DNA from: Aphrophora alni | Taxonomy: Eukaryota > Arthropoda > Insecta > Hemiptera > Aphrophoridae | Reading direction: 5' to 3' | Length of the DNA stretch: 64,000 bases | Assembly: GCA_963513935.1 (NCBI GenBank) | Contig: OY740765.1 | Location: 74,011,718 to 74,075,717 of the forward strand | Shown: one piece after another, positions 47,833 through 58,179 of the stretch | Position numbering within the stretch: position 1 is the first letter of the stretch | How the letters are laid out: each line of letters begins with the position of its first letter | Translations under genes and position numbers: made by a program | Notes under the pieces: model-generated | Databases searched by the model: none | Seen by the model: the letters and a program-made list of their open reading frames with translations, nothing else | Told to the model about the DNA's origin: nothing

Positions 47833-50800
47833 CTAAAGGTTGGTGAAGTTAATCAAGGATGAATTATTTTCCTCAGGAGGAGTGTAGTGTGGTTTGAGCT
47901 GCTCAACATGCGCCTTTTTAATGAAGCGGTTAGAGTTTTTAAAAGAAAGGGCAACTGTGACAGGAGTGAGAAAAACAAGTATTCGAAAGGGGCCAGACCA
48001 TCGAGGCATCAGTTTGGCTGTCTTCTTAGCAGCCGCGGAAATCAGATGGTGTGTTTTACACCAAACTATTTCGCCTATCCTGAAGGTGTAAGGTTTTCTA
48101 TTTTTATTGTATGTTTTTTCGGACTTCTAATGTGCTCGAAGTAGGTGATGTTTTGCTTGACTCCAAATTTCTTTGGAGTCAGCGCTTTTGCCGAGGTAAA
48201 AGGTCGTTGATGTTCCAGGATAAGCTCAGCGGTGTATTAGGCAGAAAGTTGAACATGATTTTGAACGGATAAGTTTTTATTGACTCATTTTGGGCGAAAT
48301 TGAAAGCTAACTGTAGCCAAGAAATTGAAGTGTCCCAGAAGGTTTGGTCTTTTGAGTGATACGAGATTAAAGCTGCCTTTAAGTTTCGGTTAAGTCGTTC
48401 TGCATTAGACGGCTGAGGATGGTACGGTAAAAGGGTGGCAGACTTGATTCCTCGAGCGAAGCAGAAGTTACGGAAGACGTGGGAAGTGAAACAGGTGGCA
48501 TTGTCCGAAATGATGATCTTAGGGAAGTTGAAGTGCTGAAAGACGTTTTGCTCGAGAGCTTTGATGGTGCTAGAAGTGGTGGCTTCTCGGACAGGTCACG
48601 ACCATGTAAATTGAGAAAATTGGTCTACTGCCACTAGAATCATGGTGTTTCCTTTTTTGGTTCGTCGTAACTTTCCCACGTAATCAATGTGTATCTTCTC
48701 CATGGGACGTGTTGGAACGATGGAAGATAGGTAACCTAATTTACTGGTTCTGGCCGGTTTGCTAATGACACACGCGGAGCAACTCTTGACCTTGTTGTAC
48801 ACATCCTTTTTCAAGGTAGGTCAAAAGAAAAATTCTCGAATTTAAACGCAGTTCGGGAAAATCCCAAGTGTCCTCCCACAGGAGAATCATGATAGTAAGA
48901 TAAGATTGGATCGACCAAAGATTGAGGGGCATAAATTTTTATGGGTAAACCCTTTCGGTTTTTTAAACATAGGGCTCCTTTATTGAGACAATAATGCTCA
49001 GAAGTATTTCCTGATTCAAGGTCAGAAATGATCGGACTTAGGATTTTATCTGCTCGTTGCTTGGCTCCTATATCATGGAAAGCAAGAGAAAAAGATGTAA
49101 GTAAACTATTGCACTTGATTTCGAGTGGTGAGACAGAGTCTGGAGTCAAGTCTTTCTCTGGTTCAAACGTCCGGGATAGAGAATCGGCTATGATGTTTTG
49201 TGTGCCACGGATATAGGAAACTTTAAATTTAAAAGAAGTAAGCTTGGCGATCCAGCGTCCCATTTTTCCTAGCTGTCTGGGACGAGCCAGAAGCCATGAC
49301 AAGACTTGGTTGTCTGTTTCCAACAGAAACTCCCTGTGTTCGAGATGTTGGCGAAACTTCTCTACTCCAAAGACGACTGCTAGGCATTTGGACTCATAGG
49401 TCAAAGAGGCCTTTCGTTTCGCAGGTGTTAATGTGCGGGAGGCATAGGCGATGGGTTGTCTACAGCCGTCAACTTCCTGTAATAGGACTGCTCCCAACGC
49501 GCACGAACTGCGTCCGTTTGCATGACAAAGGGTTTTTTGAAGTCTGCCATTCGAAGGACTGGTGGTTGTGAGATGGCAGTTCGCAGATGTTCGAATGCTT
49601 TTTGCTGTTCTTGTTTCCAGCGGAATTTTTGTCCTTTACGCCGGAGCAGATTCAAGGGAGCAGCGTGCTCGGCAAAATTGGGTATAAATTTTGAAAAAAA
49701 TTGACCATCCCTATAAACCGTGACACGGCCTTAGGATTGGTCGGAGTCGGAAAATTCCGGATTGCCTTGGTCCTTTCAGGATCTATCTGCACGCCTTTGG
49801 AAGAGACCAGGTGGCCTAGGAAACTTATCTCCTCCACAGCAAAACGAACCTTTTCAGGGTTAACCGTCAGCTTTGCCTGTCGCAAACGAGAAAGTACTTC
49901 GTTTAGATGTGTGACTTGCTCATCCCAAGTCTTGGAGTAGATTACTAGGTCATCCAAATAATTGAAAATGTATTTAAATTTGATGTCAGAAAAGACTTGG
50001 TCGAAGAGTCGGGTGAGGACTTGGGCGCCAATACTGAGTCCGAAAGGAACTCGCATAAACTGGTAGAGCAACCAGGGGGTGCAAAAGCTAGTTAGGTGTT
50101 TGGACCTAGAAGTAAGGGGTATCTGGTGATAGGCAGAATTTAAATCAAAGATGGTGAAATATTTAGCAAATACGAACCAATTAAAAGACTGATGTAAATT
50201 TGGAAGGGGAACCGCTTCAATTTCAATGCGTTTATTTAACTTGCGATAATCAACGACCATGCGGGGTTTCAAATCTGGATGCTGAACAAGGAAGACCGGA
50301 GAAGAATAATTAGAAATGCTTCTCTCTACATCTCTTTTATCTAAGAGATTCTGAACATGTTCTTTTAGATATTCCATTTTAGGTGGTGCTAACTGATATG
50401 GTTGACTTTTGACAGGGGTTTGGTCTTTTAGAATAATGTCATACTGGATTAAACTAGTTAGCCCTAAATCTTTAGTTAACACTTCAGGAAACTGTTTCAA
50501 AAGATTTTCAAGTTTCTTTTGTTTTATTGGGTTTAAATGTTGTAAAGAATAAACAGGTTTAACAGGAAATGTTCCATTAGTAGGAGAAGTGCTGGACAGT
50601 GCAATATTATGGTTAAATCCTAACAATTTAAAGGGTTTTCCCTTATTAAAATTAAAATTGAAAATTTGTTTCGAAAGGTCCAGATACATCTGGCTTTTTG
50701 AAATGAAATCGGATCCAAGTATAAGTTTACAAGAAAGTTGAGGTGCTACCAGAATATCGAAAGTCCAGCTACAATGTTCAATATGAAAATGGACACGACA

Positions 50801-51547
50801 AGTAGAGGCTATATGCATCCTCTCGCTGGAAGCTGTGACGCAGTCAAAATTCACTTCTTTCAAATTTATGACAAGGCCCAAAGACCTTAAGTTTTTAAAA
50901 AGTTCTTTTGACATTATGCTCCTTACAGAACCAGAATCTGAGAGAGCTTGAACAGAAAGTTTTTTAATCTGACCTCAACGAGAGGTAAGGCTCGATCAAT
51001 ATTGGTCTTGGACTTCAACATTTTATAACTCTTCCGAGTGCAAGCCACGCTTGGCCAGTTCGAGGGTGCATAACGCCTTCGCCTGGGTCTAACAAATTTA
51101 GCACAGTCCCAGATGTAGTGACCAGATCGGCTACACAAAATACATTTAGGAGTCAAGTCAGAGTTTTCTGAAGCCTTAGGGCTCCCCTTACAAATGACTT
51201 GGTACACCTCTTGATGTCCCTAATGTCACCTTTGGCCTTCTTCAAGACACGAGATGTGCCAGCCCAAAAATTTTTTGTTTTTAAGGTTCTGGAGTTGGAC
51301 TTTGGGAGGACAACGTAAACTACCAACCAAGTTTACCTCCTTGACACGTTTTTTTGACCAGGATCCCTGGTTTGAATTTCGATTCCCCACGGTGTGTTTG
51401 CGAGAAGGGCATTGTGGACTAATGTGTCCCTTTTGACCGCACCTATGACAGATGATGGGATATTTCTTTTCCCCAGATTGACTGGAGTTCCTATTCATGT
51501 CGTAGTCAGACACTAGTTTGGTTCTCTCATGATCTGTATAGAGGATG
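47833..51547 (-). pseudogene. Gypsy B end of gag and pol (broken)
   Basis: Continues gag after the Gypsy C insertion (NNILYTDHER). Knuckle 1 is ICHRCGQKGHISPQC; two stops follow near 51220; knuckle 2 is CILCSRSGHYIWDC. A shift in an A-run near 50975 precedes the protease (SDSGSVRSIM). Reverse transcriptase (50914 down) has FDLNSAYHQIPL and YLDDLVIYSK. Shifts near 49690 and 49500 lead to RNase H (GAVLLQEVDGCRQPIAYAS, ADSLSRTFEPE) and the zinc-binding integrase start (PVGGHLG). The integrase core (IHIDYVGKL) follows, then a region with stops and AERLNRNLKAAL near 48400. It ends HYTPPEE with TAG at 47833-47835. Many breaks; not functional. Confidence 0.9.
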
Positions 51548-51552
51548 TTATT

Positions 51553-51856
51553 TGTAATATATGCTCGTTGCCACTGCAATATATGGTAACGATATTACTA
51601 AATTTGGGTTCATTAAATAAAACACATTGTATTAGATTATAGCTAAGACTGCGTGTTACAGGTAGGAAGGTGAGTTCAAGACTGGCTTGAATATGTAGCC
51701 AGGGAAAGCGTCAGTAATAAGGGCTGGTGGGAAAAGGTACTGGTTTGCAGCCAATAGCATTTATTAATTTGTTGTATGACATATCGAACCATATGACGTC
51801 ACACATCATACGATGTCACGCGATACTCCCACTCTTGTACAATTGTATACATCACA
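51553..51856 (-). repeat. Gypsy C 3' LTR
   Basis: 304 bp; on minus it reads TGTGATGTATAC...ATATATTACA. On its inner side AAGAGGGAGGAAT (51857-51869) is the polypurine tract. Confidence 0.94.
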
Positions 51857-52165
51857 ATTCCTCCCTCTTAATTCTTTTAAACAATACAATACATAGTTTT
51901 AATTTTTTATATATAACTTAAACACATCTTTTTAAAAATAAAACTTAAACACATAGTCGTATAACTTTTAAACCTAGAAATTTGAAACAATTTGACAATT
52001 AAACTAGTAACGTAAAATAACACATGATAATTTGTTAGCAAAATTAAATTAGCAATTTAAACATATAAAATCAATTTTTTTCTTCTTAATTGTAAATTAT
52101 TTAAAAAAACAATTCTATCCAGAACACAAACATTTTACAAAATACAATTATACATAATATATTAT

Positions 52166-54736
52166 TTAATAATCAAGTCTTACAACAGGTTTCCTTAATC
52201 TAATTGGATATCTTCTTTCAACAACATCAGTAGTATTATTGTTTACAACGGATGTTGGAGAATTCCGTGTTTGAATCATAACGGGACTGGAATGTCTCAT
52301 AACAATTGGTGGAGAGCGGATGCTCTTCCGGGGTGAGATATTTCCCCCTGTTTGAGTGGTATCTGTCACTAAGTCAGTCAATGACTCGTCCACTTGTTTT
52401 TGTTTATTTTCAGAAGGAGGCGAATTGACACTAATTAGTTGGTCAATATGCCTTCTCCATATTATACCAGAATTTAACCTTACTAAATACATTACTGGAC
52501 TAATTTGATTAATAACAATACCTTGAATCCATTTATCATTTGAACGATACTGTCTTATTAATACTGATTGATTTACAAACAATTTTCGTGTTCCCGTTCC
52601 TCTAAAATATTGAGTTTGTTTTTCTCTAAATGCACATTTTAATTTAGTTTTAACATACTTAACAGAATTTTCTGCTAAACCATTAGATTGTGGGTGGTAT
52701 GGTGCAGAGCTAGAATGTTTAATACCATTACATTTAACAAACTGCTCAAACTCATACGAATTGAAAGGCGGACCGTTGTCCGTATGAATTACTTCCGGTA
52801 AACCAAATCTACTGAACAATTCCCTTAATTTATCTATTGTCTGACTAGCGGAAGTCGACTTTACTTCAAAAACTTCTAACCATTTAGTATGTGAATCTAT
52901 AACAATTAAATACATTTTCCCTTTAAATGGACCCATGAAGTCTGCATGTAATCGTTCCCAAGGTCTACTAGCATACTTCCAACAATGTAATTGATTCTTT
53001 GTAGGATTTTGTTTTTCAAAAAGACAGGAAGAACAACCATCCGCCAGATTTTCTATATCTGTATCTATATTTGGCCACCAAATATATGATCTCGCTACTG
53101 ATTTCATCTTAACTATCCCTAGATGACTTGTGTGTAATTCATCTAATATGTATTTACGGAATTTATTTGGAATAATTACTTTATAACCCCACATTATAAT
53201 TCCCTGTTCGATTGTTAATTCTTCCTTTCTTTTGAAATATGGACCTAATTCAGGATATTCTACAGAAACATGATTTGGCCATCCATACATTACATAATTA
53301 TACACTTTTCTTAATACTATATCTTTTTGGGTTTCACTTTTAATGTCCTCACAAGTAATAGGTAATGAACTTTCTTTAACATAATATAGATAAGTTCCTA
53401 ACCAATCTAACTCTTGTTTATTGTCACCATTCTCGACTTTGAGGGGCAAACGTGATAATGCATCTGCATTAGCATGTTTAGCTGATTGTACATACTCAAT
53501 CTTAAAACTATAGCCAGATAAAAACAAAGCATATCGTTGCAATCGACTTGCTGCAAAAGCAGGTAATCCCTTTTTGGACCCAAAATTACTTAATAATGGT
53601 TTATGATCTGTACATAAAATAAATTCTCGTCCCCATAAATATTGATTAAATTTCTTTACCCCATAAACCAAACTTAAAGCTTCCTTATCAATTTGTGAAT
53701 ATGCTTTCTCTGCCGTGGATAAAGTTCGCGAAGCGTATGCTATCGGCCTCTCAACACTGTCTTTTCCAATAATAGACAACACACAACCTAAACCGGTTGG
53801 TGATGTGTCACATGCCAATTTAATAGGTAATTCAGGATCATAATGCGATAATACTTTAGAAGAAGCTAACAGTTTCTTGACTGTATTAAAAGCTTTTACA
53901 CATTTTTAATCTAATTTAAACAATACATCCTTTTTAAGTAAATTATAAATAGGATTCAAAACACATGACATATTTGGCACAAATTTACCATAATAATTAA
54001 GTAATCCTAAAAATGATTTTACCTCTGTAACATTAGAAGGTGTTAGGGCGTCTAGCATAGCTTTAATTTTCGCTTCGGATGTGTGCAGACCTTCCTTGTC
54101 GATAATAAATCCTAAATATTCTAATTTATCAGAGAAAAACTTACATTTATCTTTTTTCAATGTAAACCCTTTTTGGTTTAACCTATTACAAACTTCTTGT
54201 AACCTACTGAAATGTTGTTCAGTATTTTCAGCTGTTATCAATATATCGTCAAGGAAAGCTACAACACCTTGTAAACCTTGAATCGTCCGCTCAATAACCC
54301 TTTGAAAAATTCCCGGTGCAGAATTAATACCATATGGCATTTTTGTATACGCAAATAAACCTTTATGAGTGCTTATTGTACACAATTTTTGTGATTCATT
54401 GTCAAGCGCTAGTTGCATATATACTTGGCTTAAATCTATTTTTGAAAACAATTTCCCCTTTTTCATACAAGCAAAAATATCTTCTATTCTTGGTACTGGA
54501 TAACGATCTATTTCTAAAGATGGATTTAGAGTAACTTTAAAATCACCACAAATGCGTAATTTACCATTTTTCTTTAAAACTGGAACTATTGGTGTTCCCC
54601 ATTCAGAACTTTTTACAGGAATTAGGATTTTATCTTCTACTAATCTGTCTAACTCATTTTCTACTTTACCTCTCATAGAAAATGGTAAGGGTCTTGGTTT
54701 AAAATATTTAGGTCTAAAATTCTCTTTCAATTTCAA
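52166..54736 (-). pseudogene. Gypsy C pol: reverse transcriptase, RNase H, integrase
   Basis: Reverse transcriptase starts near 54736 (KLKENFRPKYFKPRPLPF) and has LRICGDFKVTLNP, FSKIDLSQVYMQLAL and the FLDDILI active site. A TAA at 53906-53908 breaks the frame, which resumes unchanged. RNase H shows LACDTSPTGLGCVLS and HANADALSRLPL. Integrase has the zinc-binding HTSHLGIVKMKS...CSSCLFEK, then LHADFMGPFKG, HTDNGPPFNSYEF and HPQSNGLAENSVKYVK. After AFREKQ the sequence jumps to FRGTGTRKLFVNQSVLIR, omitting the segment of roughly 100 residues normally found there, so an in-frame deletion is likely. Stop near 52166. Confidence 0.92.
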
Positions 54737-56178
54737 GAAACAATTTCTGTTTTACATGTACCTAATTTTTCAGTAAATAGGTCTGGAAATTCCTTACATA
54801 ATTTATTTACTAAATCTTCACGTTTAGCTTCATTTACAACTTCGTTTGACTGACCCAATACTCCTAAAAATTTATTTTCAAAACAAATATTTATTTCCAA
54901 GGTCTTTAACCAATCTCTGCCCATTAAAGGATGAGCCCCCCTTTTAATTACATACAAATCAAGCATTTTAATTAATTTACCATGTTTAACATTAACCTTT
55001 AATTTTCCAGTTGGGACTATTTCTTCATTAGTATAAGAATTTAATTTTAAATCAATAGGATATAGTTTACAATTACTAAGATTTCTCAAATAAAAGTTTT
55101 CATTCACTACAGTTACTGCAGATCCTGTATCTACTTCAAAAGTAATAACTTTACTCCCTACCATTACCTCAACTGTAATAGGCTCTACTTTAACTCTTTT
55201 AGTATTATTTTCATTCTCTACTTTAAACAGATTATTTAAATCATACACATCATCGTCTACATTTGACACTCTATCTCTATCTAATTCTTGAGTATTTTTC
55301 ACTCCAACGAAATGACTTTTGTTGTGTTTATGAAAATTATTATTATTTCTAGATACATATTTATTCTTATTCTGAGATTTGTTAACCTTTTTCCTACATA
55401 CCTTTGCCAGGTGTCCTTTAATTCCACAATTGTGACAAACACTATTTTTATGAAAACACTTATTTCTAAAATGACCTTGCTGACCGCAACAATAACACAT
55501 CACTTTCACATCACTTTTGGTTGACACTTTGTATTCTTCCTGCTTCCCAGGTTTCCATTGTCTCGATGAAACTGCCATTCTCTGCATTCTGAGTTGAGGG
55601 TCGCTGCTTCCGGCTATTGTTTGCGCATCCTTTTCCGCTCCCTCAATGGAAGTACTAATTTTTACTGCTCTCTCGTATGTCAGGGTAGTCTCGGATAAAA
55701 GTCTTTGTTTGATTGCGTCACTTTTTAAACCGCTAACCAATCTGTCTCTTAAATATTCGTTTAATGTTGCGCCAAACTCACAATAAGTTGATAATTTTTT
55801 TAAGTTAGCAATATATTCGGCAATGCTTTCGTGTTTGTGTTGCGTTCTTAAACTGAATTTATATCTTTCGGATATAAAAGAAGGTTTAGGGTATAAATGT
55901 TCCCTAATTATTGTCACTAATTCATTGTACGTTTTTGTTCCGGGTTTATTCGGAGTGCATAAGTCTCGTAATAAGCTAAATGTTTTTACACCTACAACCG
56001 TTAATAAGGTAGACACTTTTTTATCATCTGGAATGCTGTTACATTCCACAAACAGTTCAAACCTTTCTATGTACGAACTCCAAGTCTCGTCCGCACTATT
56101 AAATTCAGAGAGTTTCCCAATTATTGTGGTAGACATGTTGCTTACACTAGACACTGAAATATTCTGATCCTCAGACAT
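54733..56178 (-). pseudogene. Gypsy C gag-protease
   Basis: ATG 56178 opens 481 residues: a gag core (WSSYIERFELFVECNSI, LYPKPSFISERYKFSLRTQH, LRDRLVSGLKSDAIKQRLL), two CCHC knuckles (CYCCGQQGHFRNKC and CHNCGIKGHLAKVC) and a protease (FEVDTGSAVTVV). It ends at GTCKTEIVS with a TGA that overlaps the start of the reverse-transcriptase frame. One base shift there splits what related elements carry as one polyprotein. Gag and protease domains themselves look intact. Confidence 0.92.
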
Positions 56179-56324
56179 GAGAGAAAAAATAAAACTGCCA
56201 CTACACGTTCTTTTCCCTCCGTAACTTTACACTTTTGTCACTAACGAGAACTTATTTAAACACTTTGCAATAACTTCCCTAACACGTCTTCATGTCGTTT
56301 AATCTTCTCCAATTCATTATAAAT

Positions 56325-56341
56325 CGCTATCCTTGTCGCCA
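56325..56341 (-). promoter_or_regulatory. Gypsy C primer-binding site, probably tRNA-Ser
   Basis: On minus TGGCGACAAGGATAGCG starts one base after the 5' LTR. From memory, eukaryotic serine tRNAs of the GTCGCCA-ending type would pair with TGGCGACgAGGAT, one mismatch here. It is distinct from the A/B primer. Confidence 0.65.
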
Positions 56342-56342
56342 C

Positions 56343-56646
56343 TGTAATATATGCTCGTTGCCACTGCAATATATGGTAACGATATTACTAAATTTGGGTT
56401 CATTAAATAAAACACATTGTATTAGATTATAGCTACGACTGCGTGTTACAGGTAGGAAGGTGAGTTCAAGACTGGCTTGAATATGTAGATATGGAAAGCG
56501 TCAGTAATAAGGGCTGGTGGGAAAAGGTACTGGTTTGCAGCCAATAGCATTTATTAATTTGTCGTATGACATATCGAACCATATGATGTCACACATCATA
56601 CGATGTCACGCGATACTCCCACTCTTGTACAATTGTATACATCACA
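56343..56646 (-). repeat. Gypsy C 5' LTR
   Basis: 304 bp, same length and ends as 51553-51856. Visible differences include CTACGACTG for CTAAGACTG and GTAGATATGG for GTAGCCAGGG. Confidence 0.94.
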
Positions 56647-56651
56647 TTATT

Positions 56652-57480
56652 CACCTGACCACAGATTCTGTCAAGGTCCCCAAAGCTGGTTCGTCTTTGC
56701 TCGAAGACCAAACAATTACGAACCTCAGGGGAAAACCCCTCGACTATCACCCCAGTAATATCTCTTTCTGATTTTTCAATCAGAAGAAGTTGTGCGGCTA
56801 ATTTGATGTCGTGCACATATTGGTGCAGAGTCTCTCTATGTCCCGAAGGTCGATAGAAGAGACCACGCTCCAATATGCTTTGCCTCTTAGCTGGGATAAA
56901 TAGTGTTAAGGCCTTTCTATGGAAATCGCAAAAACTCGCGTTTCTGAGCAAGCAGGAATTTAACGGTCCTTTTGAGTAGGGCAACAATACAGAAATTATG
57001 TTACTCTTAATGTCAGGGAACATGGTACATAGACTTAAAGAAATTCTTAGGAATTTCAACAACTTATCCAAATCAAATCCATCTGTGCTTGGCAGAGTGG
57101 ACAAAAATTTCTCTGCTGGGTGGCTGAGTTTGTTCTAAAAATTTAACGGTATTAGGTTCGGTTTGAACTTCTGCTGCTATATCTTTTACTTAAGGTATCA
57201 ATTCTATTAGCTACTAAAGTAAGTCGGGTGTCATATTTCAAAGAAATTTCTGAGTTTACTGAATCGAAACTTTCAATGTCATCGCTAAGCAGTTCTAAAT
57301 GTTCAGATATTATGCTTTCTGAAAAGTTCTGTGTATTAATTTCTCTATTTTGGAGTAATAACTGCCTTAATGCTTTACGCATATTGGCTCCGTGTCGACC
57401 GCCCCCCCCCCGCGAGCCACAACCTCAAAAGCCAACTCCGGTTTTCTCAAACTATCAATTATTTTAAACAAATCAGCCAT
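56652..57480 (-). pseudogene. Gypsy B gag N-terminal part
   Basis: ATG at 57480 gives MADLFKIIDSLRKPELAFEV and VVARG, matching the gag start of Gypsy A. A run of ten G (57402-57411 as C) causes a frameshift to MRKALRQLLLQNREINTQNF; another shift near 57150 leads to LPSTDGFDLDKLLKFLRISL, GPLNSCLLRN, ALTLFIPAKR, GFSPEVRNCLVFEQ and GQVNN. Gypsy C then interrupts. These blocks align with A gag residues of about 215-370. Confidence 0.88.
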
Positions 57481-58157
57481 GTTGACTTATTAACAACTAT
57501 CTGGGCACCTATATTAAGAGAAAAATTTACACACCAAATATTTCAAAATTTTCCAATATACAAATTTTAAACAAACAAATAAAAAAAAAAAACCACCAAA
57601 GAAAACTCTGAAAACAGTACAAGACGACATTAAATCCCTAATAATTAATTCTGTGCTAACTAACAAGGATAATCAAAGTAATAATAAAAAATAAAAAAAT
57701 GCAAAATTTTATTTGAAGTGTAATAGTACTGAATTGTAGTGTAAGATATTAGATCCAAAAACAATTAACCTAAAGCAAACAAGCAAAAGTTTTTTTTGAA
57801 ATTTTTTTTGATTTTTTTATGAGTTTTTATCTATTTTTGTATTTTGATTATTATTATTTTTTTTTTTATTATTATTAATTTTTTGTATTTTTATTAACAC
57901 CTTGCCTGCCCAAGTAAAGTTTGGAAATTTACAAAAATAATAATGTAAAAAAATGTCATCAAAATCTGTCTAAGTGTTCTTGAGAAAAGTGTATGTGTAA
58001 GTTACTTTAAGATGTATAATAATTAATTCTTAAAAAGTTTCATCAACAACTGTTTTTCTGTTTATGAAATATGCTGAAATAAAAAAAGTGAGGTCTATGT
58101 AGCACAAAATCAATTTATATTTTAAGAGAATTACGGTTCCAAATTTTTTTTTACAAA
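57481..58157 (-). other. Gypsy B 5' leader
   Basis: About 680 bases, A/T homopolymer-rich, between the primer-binding site and gag, like the 22.66-23.26 kb leader of A. Both contain a GGCAAGG block followed by A-rich sequence. Confidence 0.8.
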
Positions 58158-58173
58158 CCACGCTCTGCTACCA
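58158..58173 (-). promoter_or_regulatory. Gypsy B primer-binding site
   Basis: On minus TGGTAGCAGAGCGTGG begins six bases inside the 5' LTR. It differs from the A site at one base and has the same spacing. The tRNA was not assigned. Confidence 0.8.
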
Positions 58174-58179
58174 GAAACA

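Larger units (their letters stand above)
51553..56646 (-). mobile_element. Gypsy LTR retrotransposon C nested in B gag
   Basis: Two 304-bp LTRs (51553-51856 and 56343-56646) are flanked by the 5-bp duplication TTATT (51548-51552 and 56647-56651). Skipping the insert rejoins B gag through GQVNN and ILYTDHER, parallel to VNNIMYTDRQ in A. By eye the LTRs differ at 6 of 304 positions, about 2 percent. C belongs to a different Gypsy lineage from A and B: short LTRs, an FLDD reverse-transcriptase motif and a different primer. One frameshift, one stop and an integrase deletion make it dead. Confidence 0.96.

Noticed and set aside
47887..48144. Plus-strand frames overlapping Gypsy B
   Set aside because: They are shadows of the minus-strand integrase end of Gypsy B.
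54733..54736. Programmed frameshift between Gypsy C protease and reverse transcriptase
   Set aside because: Other breaks in the same element (the 53906 stop, the integrase deletion) make a simple decay mutation more likely; no slippery heptamer with a downstream structure was evident.
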